From positions 13,187,501 through 13,251,500 of the forward strand of contig CAMTDV010000013.1 of NCBI GenBank assembly GCA_947069175.1: a stretch of 64,000 bases of DNA. Reading direction: 5' to 3'. Within the stretch, counting starts at the first letter, position 1. Each line of letters opens with the position of its first letter. The notes under the pieces are model-generated. The model was not told the DNA's origin, ran no database searches, and saw nothing but the letters and a program-made list of their open reading frames with translations. The translations under genes and the position numbers were made by a program. Of the stretch, positions 23,524 through 37,019 are shown piece after piece. The DNA is from Scalesia atractyloides. Taxonomy: Eukaryota > Streptophyta > Magnoliopsida > Asterales > Asteraceae.

Positions 23524-25889
23524 AATTAAAATCCTCGATAAACACACACAAATCTTCAATTTGTAGAACAACACGATTCTTCAATTTACGATCAAATTAC
23601 GATCCAAAAAGGAATCAATAGTGTTGACGTTTTTGAAGAGGATTCGATTGTTCAAAACTGTTGATGAATCGTGATGGATGAAGATATTTTTGTGATTTTA
23701 GTTTCCCTAAATTTTGTTCAATTTTAGGGTACTTGAAATCTTGAATAATATGGAAACGGTGGCTTTGAGTTTATAGCAGAGAGAGGTTGTCAGGTTGGCA
23801 AATCTTTTATATGACATATAAATAGAAATACAAATTTCATTTATATTTAAGTATGTATTTAATGTGTTTTTTCTTCTTTTAATATTAATTAATTAATTTT
23901 GGTGAGTTTGTGAGATTGTAAGATATCAAGTTTGACTAAACAACTGTACTAAACTTTACAAAACTGTACAAAAAGACTGGACGACAAAAAAAAAGTGTTG
24001 ATTGTTAAATTGGAATATAGCTAAATTATGAATGTAAGGAAGGAACAAATGGAATAATCTTTATGAGAAGAGTAAACCTAACCACAATTTGTCATAAACA
24101 AGTTATAATTATTTATTTTAATTATCATTTATGTTATTAAAGTTAATTAGGGTGGATGAATAATTGCAAAAGTAAAGGTTATTAGTTTTAATCGGAATTT
24201 AAACTTGTTACGGATAGAAATCTGTTGTAAGAAATACGTTAAACTATTAAAAATTGGTCTTTATTTCGAATTAAAAGATCGGTAAGGTATTTAGTATAAA
24301 GTCTCACTTCAAGAAGTTCCAATAAGGACTAAAACAACATCTGAATTTTCATAGTTTCATAGGGACTATGTCAATTATGAAACATATGTAGTGAAGCTCG
24401 TTTTTATTATTTACGTAAATGATAACTTTGTTGTGACTGAATTTGCTCGCGTGTCGTGTAGATTTTGCTCCGTGAAAGTCAATCCAATGAAGAAAGCGAT
24501 GAGATGATGTTAATCGCTTAAGGTATCCACGAGTTCCAAGAACGAATATGTCACTTATCCTAATTTGTAATAACAATTTTCTATGCCAAACATGCAAAGA
24601 GTGTATAAAGAATGCTTGAACTGTCTAACGTTCATCTCTAACCATCGATGCTTGTAAAAAGAGAAAATTTACCAATTAAATATAATAAATAACATAATTC
24701 TTCCAATAACATCCTCTTATAGTGCGGCCTCTACATAAGTATTTGAAAAATCTAAGTCTCACCAAACGATACAAAATTTGTTTGGATTCAAGAGCAAAGA
24801 CACTTAGAACAATTTCAACGGTCATTAAAAAATGCACCCTAAGTATTAGCGTCATTAAGAGCAATCTTGACAACCTACTTATGTAAAGATATCGATGCTA
24901 TCGACATCTTTATATCATATACCATATTGCACCGTTTCTATTCAAATTTGTGTCATCACTAAATCCTACATGCTCACGTTAAGCGTTTTGATCAACTTGC
25001 ATCATAAAACGCCTGGTTCAATATATATTAGTTATTGGAAACGTTTCGCATATAGCAGCAATATACTTATGCTTAATACTTTAGTAGTAGTTCATGTGAT
25101 AGTTTCTTTGTTGTGTTGCATCTCGCTTTTTAGCGAATTGTAATTGTTATTGAGCAACCTCTTTACGTTAAAAATTGATACCTTAGTTCTAATGTATAGA
25201 AGGGAAATTCAAACCACCCTTTTGGTAAATGTTCTTCATTACTGTTTTCGAAGCTTTCTCTCATTAAGTCTTCTCTTTATTTTTTAGTTGGTTGACCAAA
25301 ACTATAAATCTTAAATATGTTCATTTTTTTCATATATTTTAAAGTGAACCTTATTGACATTGAACTTTTGATATGTTTTTATTCGTTTATTAGCACAACT
25401 AATTGTCGGTGATTTCATGTTATGATTATATTACAAGTGACTCAAAAAAATATATATTATTACGTTTTATGTATCTGTGCTTCTAGTATATTTGTCTTTC
25501 AGTGAATATGGACTTTACTCTTAAATTTTGTTAATGTTTTTAAGTAACTGTGCTTCTAATATATTTTTGTCCTCAGTAAAGATGGACTCTACTCGTAAAT
25601 TTTGTTAAGATTAAGAAAACATTTGTGTTTAGTTGTAAAAATGTGTAACCTTTAATTACGGTATGGTATGTGATAACTCACCAATCACCATGAATGAATA
25701 ATGTGATAGGAAACCCGAAACCTAACTAAATACTATCTAAGCATGACAAAACCAAATAAAGTATAAATGATAATTTGATCCCTTTTCAAGTTTATCTATA
25801 ATATTTTCACATGTATTTAAAGTTTACCTTTTTAAAAACATGCATGGTCATTATAGAGACGTAATACCACTCTATTGGGCGTTATAGTG
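23524..25889. other. 5' flank of the WAV3-like gene and AT-rich spacer
   Basis: The first 200 bp upstream of the ATG probably hold the leader and promoter of the WAV3-like gene. No clear TATA box or leader intron could be assigned. From about 23800 to 25889 the DNA is AT-rich and non-coding; short ORFs show no family features. Confidence 0.45.
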
Positions 25890-27672
25890 TAACACCTTAA
25901 AAATATTAAATTAGGTATATACACATATATGTTTGGTTATAACTTTATAAATTATAACTAGGAACATCTAACCTAGTTAATGGCGTGTTGTAAATAATGA
26001 ATCATGAATTATGGCCTTTTATAACGAATAGAACATGAGAGACTAAAATGGTAAAGCGGGTGAACTTGTTTTATTAAAAACTAAAAACAAAACACAGCAC
26101 ATACCTATGTGCGTATGTGTGTGTGTGCGCGTGATCAGAGCCAAGAGAAAACCCAACCCTTCAGTCACTAAAATGATCAAACTGGATGGTGAATTGGAAG
26201 TGTTTTTTATGCATGGATCAAGAAAACTAATAATCCATACATGTTTGACATGTAAGTTGTAATTTCAGTTTTGGTGATGTTTAATTTTAAGTGAAGTTTG
26301 GTTATTGGGGGTTCTTGAATAAATCGGTTGATGATATGACCAAAGGAAGATGTAGTCTAAGAGTGGGATCTTAATCCTAACTGAAATTGTTAATAATTTA
26401 TTAAGAAACAAGTGTTAGAATCATCATGTATGCAATATGAAAGGGGTTTTGTGAAGAAATATGAATGCAAAAGTTATGATGGTTAAATTGTTATTATGAT
26501 GTACGTTAAACTAAAATAACGGATATGATAACATGAGTTTGTTGAATTGCATGTTAATAGGAATTTAGATGAGTATTTGAACATGATAAGTTGAGAATCT
26601 TGGGTAGTCAAAAGTTTAAACGAACTAAAATGGCTAGCTAAAATGAATGCACACAAGGTGCTTGACAAAATGCCTAAATGAATTGTCAACATTAATTAAC
26701 AAATGGAAAATCTTGTTTGAAACATGAAGTAGTGTATTTGGCAATTTACATGCCTTAGTTATGGGGTGAGAGGTTATAATGGTAATTGGCTTGTACTCTT
26801 TAGGCAACGCAGGTGAAGCGTCGGGAAGTCAAGCCGATGTGGACACACGTTTAAAAGAAAAACTCTAAGGTACGTGGTCTTATACTTCGTATGATTTCAT
26901 TAATAACGTTGTATTGATTATACGTTGATAAAAGAAGTAATACTTGTGAAATTCGGTTCATTCATAAGCGATGAACTTCGCACAAATGAACCAAATGAAT
27001 AAATAGTGAATAACAATGGGTTTAGCTAGTTCATAAGTGATGGGATTCACTTGAACAACCAAAACTAAGTAAACACGTAAACCGAGTAAGGGAACGTAGG
27101 CTATACATAATTAATTTAAGATATGGATGAAAATAAGCTTCTTGTTTAGTTAAAGTAACCAAACGGGTCAAAAATATTGCGAACACGCTAGCCGGGTAAC
27201 GGAAGCATAACGCTAGTCTAATAAACTTGGAGATGGGTTAAAATCTGTAAGGAATTGATCCTTACTATGAAAATGTGGGTAATATAGCTAAGTATGATAA
27301 CGGGTCAAAATAATTGTATGAATTAATCTTACACCGACTATATAAAGTGTAAGAACATTATTTTGAATGATGGATTTTGAATAAAAAATGTGGCTGATCA
27401 ATTTACGATCACATAGAAACAAATTTGAAACAAAACGGACGAGAAACGGAGAAGTTATGGACATTTTCTTAAAAGGACCAAAAGTGAAAATCTGCAGCGT
27501 AAGCTACGGTCCCCAACTGTAGCTTACGGTTGGGACCTGCTGTGTCGGACAAAAGGAGTGTATCGTAAGATATGGTAACCCAACCGTAGCTTACGGCGGG
27601 CTCTTAAACAAAATTTTTAGTTTGTTGTTTTGGGTATTTGGGTCCATCTAGATACGTTATACGCTCACTATA
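25890..27672 (+). repeat. Older LTR-retroelement remnant (left part), split by the gypsy insertion
   Basis: The sequence opens with TGTAACACC, the usual start of an LTR in this type of genome, and shows LTR-like non-coding texture. Its right part is interrupted by the 13-kb gypsy element at 27673; the likely continuation resumes at 40744. Palindromic words GTAAGCTACGGT and CCGTAGCTTACGG recur at 27490-27600. No coding sequence. Family not identified. Confidence 0.4.
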
Positions 27673-30600
27673 TATAACACCCTTAAAAGTTTTTTTTATA
27701 ACTTAATATATGTTTGTAAACATTAATAATCCCATAATAAACAAGTTAACAAATCATTTTATATGTTATAATACTGATAATACATAACCAGACAAACTAA
27801 AACGGAAGCTTGAAAATTTTGACAAGTTCGGTACTTTATGTATGACTTGATCTTCATCAAAATTTGGCTTGTGATCTCCTTATAAGATGAAAATACATAA
27901 CTTATTAGTTTCACGTGTAATTGAAATGAATATAACTTAAAACTTAAACAAATAATAATTTTTTTATTTTATCAATTACTGAGTGGCGTCGGCGACGGCA
28001 ATATGCATCGTCGGCGACGCCACATAAAAATGAGCGTCGGGTCCAAACCACCGTAGACAGTGGTGGTGTTTTACATTACGTCGGCAACGGCCATACATGG
28101 CGTCGCTGACGACGCTTACTGCAGAAATTTGGCTGTTGTTTGTTTATTCACCCGTTCGACCCGTTTCACGCACCGTGTATAAAATATGATCTCGGAGTGA
28201 CAAAGATTCGTTCGCAAAATGTTATTCTTTGATTTCGTTGCTGTAGTGTTGTTTTCACGACTATATTTGGCAATCAAACCATGTATGTATATATTTTCGT
28301 AAATTTCGTAAGTTGGCATTTTAACAATTTTGAAAAACATACTTACTAAGTCTGTCCATTCATGTAGAACCACTTATTATATTGCATTTTTATATTCGTA
28401 GTAAGGACCTTTCGGGTTGCGTGTGCAATACTCAGTTTTTACGCATATTTATTTCCTTCTTACCAATTTTACCCTTTAACTATAATTCACCAAATGTGGT
28501 TAATATATTCTTTATTTTTGATCCGTTTGGCTATTTTAGCGAAATCCATCGCTTATTCAACCAAACCTTTATCTACTTCATTATTTTGACCCGTTTGGTT
28601 ATTTTAGTTAAATCCATCGCTTATTCAACCAAACCTTTATCTACTTCCTTATTTTGACCCGTTTGGTTATTTTAGCGAAATCCATCGCTTATTCAACCAA
28701 ACCTTTATCTACTTCTTTATTTTGATCCGTTTGGTTATTTTAGCGAAATACATCGCTTATTCAACCAAACCTTTATCTACTTCTTTATTTTGACCCGTTT
28801 GGTTATTTTAGCGAAATCCATTGCTTATTCAACCAAACCTTTATCTACTTCTTTATTTTGACCTGTTTCTTTATTTTAGCGAAATCCATCGTTTCTTCAA
28901 CCAAACCTCTATCTATTTTTTTATTTTGACCCGTTTGGTTATTTTAACGAAATCTATCGCTTATTTAACCAAACCTTTATCTATTTTTTTGACCCGTTTG
29001 GTTATTTTAGCGAAATCCATCGCTTATTCAACCAAACCTTTATCTACTTCTTTATTTTGACCTGTTTCTTTATTTTAGCGAAATCCATCGTTTATTCAAC
29101 CAAACCACTATCTGTTTTTTTTTTTTTGACCCGTTTGGTTATTTTAACGAAATCTATCGCTTATTTAACCAAACCTTTATCTATTTTTTTGACCCGTTTG
29201 GTTATTTTAGCGAAATCCATCGCTTATTCAACCAAACCTTTATCTACTTCTTTATTTGGACCCGTTTGGTTATTTTAGCGAAATACATCGCTTATTCAAC
29301 CAAACCTTTATCTATTTTTTTTATTTTGACCCGTTTGGTTATTTTAGCGAAATCCATCGCTTATTCAACCAAACCTTTATCTACTTCTTTATTTTGACCC
29401 GTTTGGTTATTTTAGCGAAATCCATCATTTATTCAACCAAACCTTTATCTTTTTTTTTTTTGACCTGTTTGGTTATTTTAGCAAAATCCATCGCTTATTC
29501 AACCAAACCTTTATCTACTTCTTTATTTTGACCCGTTTGGTTATTTTAGCGAAATCCATCGCTTATTCAACCAAACCTTTATCTCTTACGGTTCCATTGT
29601 GAGAAGCCCCTCACGTATACATGAACCAAGTTTTGTTAGGATTGCTCCATTATTTAATATACATCACTACAAGTATCGTAATTTAAAATTTTACAAAAAC
29701 AATGGACCACGTACCTTAAAGCTTTGCTTTTAAGCGTGTATCGGACTTTGTTTGACCTTCCTTAGCTACACTTGAGTCGCCTAGATAGTGCAACCCAATT
29801 GTTATTAGGAACTAGCAATTCAAGTCTATGACATGTAAACTTCCCAATAATTAATCGCAAGTCCACTTCATATAGTTTCATACAATATAAATGCCAAATC
29901 TTTCATTAAAGCATTTTATCAAGTGTCTCATGGGCATGAAGGTAAAACTTTTCGTTTTTCTTAAATTTATAACTTTATAAACCCAAATCTCATATTATTA
30001 TAAATCTACCTTCATAGAATTTAGTCTCTAGTGTAACTTATCTATTTAGGGTTTCATATCAAGCTAATGAAATTAACAATCTAGCTTCTTTCATGTTAAA
30101 CATCAAAATCCACTTATTTACCCAATCATATAGCAGCCCTAACATATGAGTTATGCTAGCACCTTCCCTGGTTTAGCAAACAATGTGAGTTTAAACACTT
30201 ATTTGTCATGAATTCTATCATAAGATCTGTAATTTATTCCAGAACTTAGATTCAGGGTTCTTCTCTATCTATCATACTTCACCAAACTAAGAATTTCGAC
30301 ATACCTTATGATCTCCTTGATTAGGTGATCACTAATTTTGACTCATGCACTAATTTAAGGCTTGATTTCTCTTCCTATTTGAAGGACTATGAATTTTAGG
30401 GTTGATGGTGTTCTTCCTTCTTCTCTGCTTGTTCTGGTCGAGCTTCTAGACACACACTTGTGTGTGTTTTTTATTTTAATTGCTTATTTATATTATCTGG
30501 TTCCCCAAGTGTCTAACTCGGTCCTCCAAGTTTGGTTTATTTTACGTGGGTACTATCTAAATGTTTTCATTAGTTATTAACAAATAACTAATTTTTTTTA

Positions 30601-30774
30601 AATCCTTCAAATAGTTATGGATGCAATATACCTTTCTTTTACATCAAATATATCTATATATATTATATACACTTTAGGGACATCTACAAGTCAATTCCTC
30701 TTAAAGGGGCTCTCCACTAACTGGGTTAAATCCCCCTGATTATTTATGAAATTTAATATTTTTGGGATGTTACA
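27673..30774 (-). repeat. 3' LTR of the gypsy element (3,102 bp)
   Basis: It matches the other LTR along its length apart from the size of an internal 68-bp tandem array (16 copies here, 7 there) and a 58-bp duplication found only in the other LTR. Its inner edge abuts the polypurine tract. It contains the palindromic GGCGTCGGCGACGGC words near 27985-28105. Confidence 0.92.
28521..29584. repeat. 68-bp tandem array, 16 copies, in the 3' LTR
   Basis: Each unit reads CCGTTTGGTTATTTTAGCGA, then AATCCATCGCTTATTCAACC, AAACCTTTATCTACTTCTTT and ATTTTGAC with small changes. Copies 6-8 and 9-11 share the same private variants (CTGTTTCTTT in the first, TTATTTAACC in the second), so a three-unit block was duplicated as a whole. 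ORFs running through the array are by-products of the repeat. Confidence 0.95.
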
Positions 30775-30795
30775 AATCTATCCCCCTTAAAAGGG
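30775..30795 (-). other. Polypurine tract of the gypsy element
   Basis: On the minus strand AAGGGGGATAGATT directly precedes the LTR start TGTAACATCC. This is the expected plus-strand primer position for a minus-oriented element. Confidence 0.8.
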
Positions 30796-30846
30796 TTTCG
30801 TCCCTGAAACACGTATACATACCGAAAAGAGAAGGGTAGAGTCGTA

Positions 30847-31010
30847 TCATTTTGTCTTCAGGCTCTCAAGTGATATCCGCACCCTTCGATGCTCCCACTT
30901 GACTTTTACTTGATTTATTTCTTTATTCCTTAATGCTTTGACCTTTCGGTCAAGAATTGCTATTGGCAGTTCTAATCGTATGCCACCTATCCTATAAATT
31001 GCCACACTCC
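30847..31010 (-). pseudogene. Decayed 3' tail of gypsy pol
   Basis: The minus-strand frame carries LPIAILDRKVKALRNKEI followed by VKVKWEHRR, the C-terminal end of plant gypsy integrases. Just before it, IRLELP echoes the YRLELP found at 33.7 kb, so this tail repeats a few residues of the main pol block and has lost the segment between. It is separated from the main pol by the inserted LTR sequence. Confidence 0.7.
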
Positions 31011-31038
31011 TCCAGCTCTTGACACCTAATTGGACACA

Positions 31039-33410
31039 TGTAACGATCTTACAACACACCTAACACATGGCTCCATCTCCTTGCACTTCTTACACTATAA
31101 ATAGCCCACTAAACTCACTCATTCTTTGCTTATTCACTTCTTCTCCTCTCTATTGTACTCTTGGAAATTCCTGACCATTTAGGAGCTTCCCTTTGAGTTC
31201 TAAGTTTCCCTTGGATCACTTGTAAGTGCTCCATCTCTACTCTTTTCTTTTTATAGGCTTTTAATAGCAAAAAATCAAGCATATTCGACAAATGCCTTGA
31301 CTTTCGGTTAAGACCATTATGGTCCAGCCATTGTTCGAAATGAACATGGCTAAGTGATCGTAATTAGGAAGGTATTAACCCCTTAAAGGGGGCATCTCCT
31401 AAGGATCATGTTTACTAGGTCAATTGACGGGTCAAAGTTATTGTTTTAAAAAGTCAAACGGGTCAGATTTCATAAAAATCATAATATGAGTTTATATATC
31501 TTGTAAATATGTTTTTGACACTTAAAAAAGTTGGTAATAATTATTAGAACATGTGGGAACATGTTCGATTCGTCAATTTCAGTCCTAGAGTTGGTTCACA
31601 ACCGAAAGTCGCGAAGCTTGACTTCTGCTTTGACTTTCAATTCTGACCGACTTAGATTAGTTAACTTCTGAATTAAGGTCACGTTATGATCGTAATGCAA
31701 TGTAGCATAACCCTCTGAGGTTATATTACATGATCATAATCATAATATGAGTTTATGCACAAGTTCCGTAAAATGTCAAAATTTGACTAAAATGCCCTTT
31801 TTACATAAAACATGGTTTTAATCAACAATGAACTTGCAAATGAAGTACCTACTGATATGTTGATGTAATTAACATATTATGATGTTAATATTAGATCATA
31901 AAGTGATTTTAGTATAATATCGTATACTATACTTTTAAATGACCAAAATGCCATTTCGGTGCATAGTCTGGTTTTAGATGACCAAAATGCTATCTTACTG
32001 ATAATATATCACAAATTAAGTATTTTTCCAGAATGTTTATGATCATAACATCAGAATACATGCAAGTTCCTTTTATACGACATATAATTACCAAAATGCC
32101 CTTATGAGGCATAATTTCGTTTCAAAACATTTTCGGGCATATAAGTTGATATCCTACTGATATTGCAATTTATTTAAAGTATAATGACATATAGAACTTG
32201 TTCATTCCTCATTCGGTTACCCGATATCGCTTATACGCATACGATTAAGTATATGTAACTAGTTTACGAAAATTAACCGAAACGGGTTTAACCTTATCAT
32301 TTTAATCTCAAATTCCAGAATGTTAATTGTTTATCCATATTATACAAATCTTAAGTACTTGTTGGGTTTAAACTACATTCTATCCGGTCATCGCTTAATC
32401 TAGCGTATCGTACCGTTTTTGATCCATTACGCTAGTCGGTCTAAGTCTATGACTTAAATTAAGACCGTTAGCATCTTAATTGGTTAGCTTATGCCATAAT
32501 CCAGACTAGAGCCTTCCGGTAAATGTTGTTTGCACTTAGTTCATTTTGAATACGGCTGAGATATAAATCTTGTATTTAAATCAAGACTAGCTCAGGTAAA
32601 TACTCTTGACTTATTTCCCTATACGGGCTTGGGTTACGGTAAATTATTACCGCTTGGTCGGAAATGGGATCAATCGAATGACGGATTGTGGCTAGTAAAT
32701 TCGCATATTCTGTTTTGATCAGTTTTGTTTGATAACTTAAACATTTGGGGTTAACGACCGTGTCCTGGATATCCTTGGCTCATTACATTAGTTAATGGCC
32801 ACGACCAAAGCACAGAGTGTAGGCATAAACCCGACAGATGCGAATGCTAAATTATTTTTACCCACAAGTTGGGGATAACTCCTTCGTGGGTTCATAAGTG
32901 GTGTGTACGTTAATCATGTCTCGGTCTCTGTATTGGGCCCCATATGTATTGACAAACATGTAAAGTTGTTAACAAGGTTAAAACGCTGACTTTCTAAAGT
33001 TATAAAGATTGTGCCCTGTGAACTTAAATCCATTTAAAAATGTTTTCAAAATGAGTCAGTCGGGTGTATTTACCAGCAAAAGCTGACGTATTTTCAAAAG
33101 ACTAAGATGCAGGTACAATACGAAATAGGCTGGAAGCTACTCGGTAGTGATATTAGAGGATCTTGCAAATTCTTAGATCTGCCCAAAGTCTGTTATACAT
33201 TTTTGTACATTTTACGATCCGCCTGTGGATCTTTCATTACAAGCCGTATGTATATTATTTTTAGTACTTTGAACATTTGGTTTGTAATAGTAATTTAAAC
33301 TCCAAGACTTCCTTTGTGCTGTGTTTAATTGGCTATGATGATATCAACTTACGTCACGATATTCCCCACCTGGGCCCATCGGTGTTTGGTTGAAAATACG
33401 GGGTGTGACA
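31039..33410 (+). mobile_element. Nested LTR of a second gypsy-type family (about 2.37 kb)
   Basis: Plus-strand sequence starting TGTAACGATC and ending GGGGTGTGACA, the terminal pattern of a widespread plant LTR family. A promoter-like TATAAATA lies at 31096-31103. The 3' part contains GTCACGATATTCCCCACC and GGGCCCATCGGTG, familiar from the ends of such LTRs. No coding sequence. Flanks ACACA and ATTTA do not match, so the left end is uncertain or the element is truncated. Confidence 0.65.
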
Positions 33411-33632
33411 ATTTAGTGATTATATCATTTGGGATTCCATATACAACACTTGTTGTTTGATCCATATAAGAATCTTCATCTTCATTCTTTGGTTTTTCTT
33501 AACTTTTACACATTCAAACAACTAATATATCGTTGTTTGGGTGATAACAATCAACCACTGTGATCCGAATCTGTTTTGGGATTCACATAATCGGTCAAGA
33601 GAAGGGACTTTGTAACGATTACGTCATTGTTA
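33411..33632 (+). mobile_element. Possible internal remnant and 3' LTR start of the nested element
   Basis: Directly after the nested LTR lie about 190 bp of non-coding sequence, then a purine-rich GAGAAGGGACT followed by TGTAACGATTACG, which could be a polypurine tract and the first bases of a second LTR. A 33-bp stretch here (33604-33636) recurs at 48384-48416. Interpretation is inferred. Confidence 0.4.
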
Positions 33633-33654
33633 CAAGTAAAAGTCAAGTGGGAGC

Positions 33655-34591
33655 ATCGAAACATGGAATGTGTTGTGTATTCCGCTTAGTTCTTTTGGCA
33701 GTTCTAATCGGTATGCTACTTTACCCACTCGATCAATAATTTTAAGAGGCCCAATAAACCTTGGACTCAATTTACCTCTTTTTCTAAATCGAATGATCCC
33801 TTTCCATGAAGACACCTTAAGCATTACTTTATCGCCGATTTGGAATTCTATAGGTCTTCGTCTTTTATCTGCATAAGATTTCTGTCGGTCTTGAGCTGCT
33901 CTTAAATGGGCTCGGATTGCATCAATTTTCTCATTTGTGGCTCTGATTATATCTTTGTGAGCAAGCTCGCGAGGGCCTATTTCACCCCAACACACCGGGG
34001 TTCGGCACTTCCTACCATATAGCATTTCATATGGGGCCATGCCAATACTGGAATGGTAGCTGTTGTTGTACGAGAATTCAACTAATGGCAAATATGTATC
34101 CCAACTACCACCAGAATCAATTATACATGCTCGAAGCATGTCCTCTAATGTTTGAATTGTTCGTTCGCTCTGCCCATCAGTTTGGGGGTGATAGGCAGTA
34201 CTAATTAACAGTTTTGTGCCCATGTGTTTTTGAAAATCGTGCCAAAACTTCTTGCAGTAAACCGGGTGTCCCTGTCAGACACGATCGATATCGGAACTCC
34301 ATGGCGTGCTATAATCTCATTTACATATACTTCCGACATCTTTTCTGAAGTATAGGTCTCTCGAATTGGAACAAAATGAGCACTTTTCGTTAATCTATCG
34401 ACAATCACCCAAATGGCATCGAATCCTCGAGTCGTTCTAGGTAGTTTAGTCAATAAATCCATGGTTATGTGCTCCCATTTCCACACTGGTATTTCTAACA
34501 GTTGAAGTTTGCTATAAGGTTTTTGATGCTCCGCCTTTACTTGAAAACAAGTTAGACATTTCTTGACATATTTTACTATATCTCTTTTCAT
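33655..34591 (-). pseudogene. Gypsy integrase domain (disrupted)
   Basis: The region encodes the zinc-binding CLTC half, then the integrase core with acidic residues in MDLLTKLP, SDRDTRFT and the E of DGQSERTIQTLED. The C-terminal part reads VAYRLELPKELSGIHNTFHV before running into foreign sequence at about 33660. Two frames meet near 34205-34223, showing a frameshift just after the second catalytic Asp. Not functional as it stands. Confidence 0.85.
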
Positions 34592-36345
34592 TCCAGGCCA
34601 CCAATAGTTTTGTTTAAGTCTCTGTACATTTTGGTTGCTCCCAGGTGAATTGAATAACGTGATTTATGAGCCTCGTCGAGTAAAAGATCTTTTACCCCAC
34701 ACGTGTTTGGGACCCAGATTCTACTGCACAGATATTTCAGACCGTTCTCCCCATCTTTGATATCTTTTACTAACCCTTTTATTCTCTCTTTTTCCCAGTT
34801 CGTTTCTTTTATTGCTTCTTCTTGCGCTACTCGGATTTGTTCGAACAATCCCGAAGTAACCATGAGTCGCATGGATCGCACTCGAATAGGTATGTATTCT
34901 TCTTTTCTACTAAGGGCATCTGCCACTACATTGGCCTTTCCTGGGTGATAATGAATTTCACAGTCGTAGTCCTTTACCGTCTCCAACCAACGCCTCTGTC
35001 TCATATTTAATTCTTTTTGATCGAAGAAATAATTTAGGCTTTTATGATCGGTGAAAATAACGCATTTTATACCATACAAGTAGTGTCTCCAAATTTTTAA
35101 GGCAAACACTACCGCCGCTAATTCCAGGTCATGCGTCGGATATTTCTTTTCGTGGATTTTTAATTGTCTCGAGGCATAGGCAATCACCTTGCCTCGTTGC
35201 ATAAGTACGCACCCAAGGCCTAGGTGCGATGCATCTGAATACACTACTAAGTCGTCAGTACCATTCGGTAAAGTCAGTACCGGAGCACTGGTCAACCTTT
35301 CTTTAAGCGTTTGGAACACTTTTTCTTGTTCGTCGCTCCAGACAAACTTTTCGTCTTTGCGGGTTAACTTAGTCAATGGTGAGGCAATATTTGAGAAATC
35401 TTGAATGAATCTTCTATAATAACCCGCCAGTCCTAAAAAGCTTCTTATTTTTGAGGGATTTTTCGGAGGGCTCCATTTAGACACTGCTTCAATCTTAGAC
35501 GGGTCGACTAATATCCCTTCAGCGCTAATGACGTGCCCAAGGAATTGCACCTCTCGAAGCCAAAGGGCACATTTTGATAACTTTGTGTAGAGATTTTCTC
35601 TTTTAAGTGTTTCCAATACTTCACGCAAATGGTGCGCATGATCCACCTCGCTTTTTGAATAAACAAGAATATCATCAATGAACACTATCACTGATTTGTC
35701 TAACTTTGGCTTGAAAATCCAGTTCATAAGATCCATGAAGGCAGCGGGTGCATTTGTTAACCCGAAGGACATTGCGAGAAATTCATAATGTCCATATTGT
35801 GTACGGAAGGCTGTCTTAGGTATGTCTTCTTCTTTCACCCTCAATTGATGGTATCCCGACCTCAAATCGATCTTCGAGAACCAACTCGCTCCTTGCAATT
35901 GATAAAATAAATCGTCGATCCTTGGAAGTGGGTATCGGTTCTTCACCGTAAGTTTGTTTAACTCCCGGTAATCGATACACATACGCATACTTCCGTCTTT
36001 CTTCTTCACAAATAATACTGGTGCTCCCCAAGAGGAGACACTAGGTCAAATAAATCCTTTGTCAAGCAGATCTTGTATTTGTGATAATAATTCTTGAAGT
36101 TCTAACGGTGCCAATCTGTATGGTGCTTTGGCCACCGGTTTCTCACCTGGAATTAGTTCTATTTTAAATTCTACCTCACGTTCGGGTGGTATCCCCGGTA
36201 AATCCTCCGGAAATACTTCTTTAAATTCTTGTACGACTGGGACATCTCTAATTATTGGTGACTTCATTCCCGAATCAAATATATACGTTAAATAAGCCTT
36301 GCACCCATGCTGAATCAGTCTACGGGCTTTAGCTATTAAGCACAT
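34588..36345 (-). pseudogene. Gypsy reverse transcriptase and RNase H domains
   Basis: A 473-codon open block (36009-34588) holds the RT palm with FIDDILVYSK (catalytic Asp pair), LGHVISAEGI and FLGLAGYYRRFI, then RNase H with SDASHLGLGCVL, TDHKSLNYFF and HPGKANVVADALSR. Upstream, 36345-36046 carries the linker FPEDLPGIPPEREVEF. An in-frame stop at about 36046 separates the two blocks, just after LDKGFI. The catalytic residues of the RT itself are intact. Confidence 0.92.
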
Positions 36346-36441
36346 GATGGGGTTGCCACTTTTTTCTCCATAGATAATGACGTGCTTTCTACTTGGAGAT
36401 ACTACTTCTATCTCTTTACGAGAACATATTACATTGGCGTG

Positions 36442-36834
36442 CTAATGGGACACCCAATCCATTCCAATCACTACTTGGAGTTCCCCCATTGACATAGGTA
36501 TTAGATCAACTAAGTAATCCTCATCTTCGAAGCTCATTTTGCAATTTCGACATATGTTATAAACAGTAAAAGTTTTGTCATTTCCTACTTCTACCTCTAA
36601 GGGCATTGGTAATTTTGTTAATTGAAATGATGGGTGTTCAACAAACTCGTGTGAAACAAAAGATTTGTTTGCACCCGTATCAAATAAAACATGAGCAGGA
36701 ATTAAATTTACGGTAAAAGTACCTGTGACCACATCGGGTTCAACTTTTGCTTCAGCTGCCGTTATTTGGAAAGATCTTGCCCTTGACTTTGGGACTTCTG
36801 TCTTCTTGTCAGTCATAACTTTCTTTCCTATCAA
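36442..36834 (-). pseudogene. Gypsy aspartic protease domain
   Basis: The frame contains the retropepsin active site LFDTGANKSFVS and the later hydrophobic QVVIGMDWVSH. It would cleave the polyprotein. An in-frame stop follows immediately after MDWVSH, cutting it off from RT. Confidence 0.88.
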
Positions 36835-36839
36835 ATCCG

Positions 36840-37015
36840 GGCATTCTGATTTCTTATGGCCCGGCTGATAGCATTTTTAGCATATTGATATCTTGTTAGG
36901 ACAATTTGAAGCCAAGTGTCCAGTCTTTCCACATATCACACACGGCTTATTTTTAAAATAACATTCACCCTTGTGAGCACGGTTACAAATTTTGCAATTT
37001 GGTGTTCCCCCTTTC
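36840..37015 (-). pseudogene. Gag zinc knuckles
   Basis: Minus-strand translation shows a cysteine-rich stretch with CVICGKTGHLASNC, a CX2CX4HX4C knuckle for RNA binding. A neighbouring knuckle ending CYQPGHKKSEC is interrupted by a stop where a residue between its first cysteines should be. Confidence 0.75.
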
Positions 37016-37019
37016 ATGT

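Noticed and set aside
28382..29531. A series of overlapping ORFs with repeated ILTRLVILAKSIAYSTKPLS
   Set aside because: They arise from the 68-bp tandem array in the LTR. The unit is not a multiple of three, so every frame reads similar repeats.
28500..29590. Regularly spaced repeats resembling a CRISPR array
   Set aside because: Units are contiguous 68-bp tandem copies without unique spacers, lie in an LTR, and the genome is a plant.
31039..33410. Nested LTR as a complete solo LTR with target duplication
   Set aside because: The 5-bp flanks (ACACA and ATTTA) do not match, so a clean solo LTR is not supported; kept only as a probable LTR with an uncertain left end.
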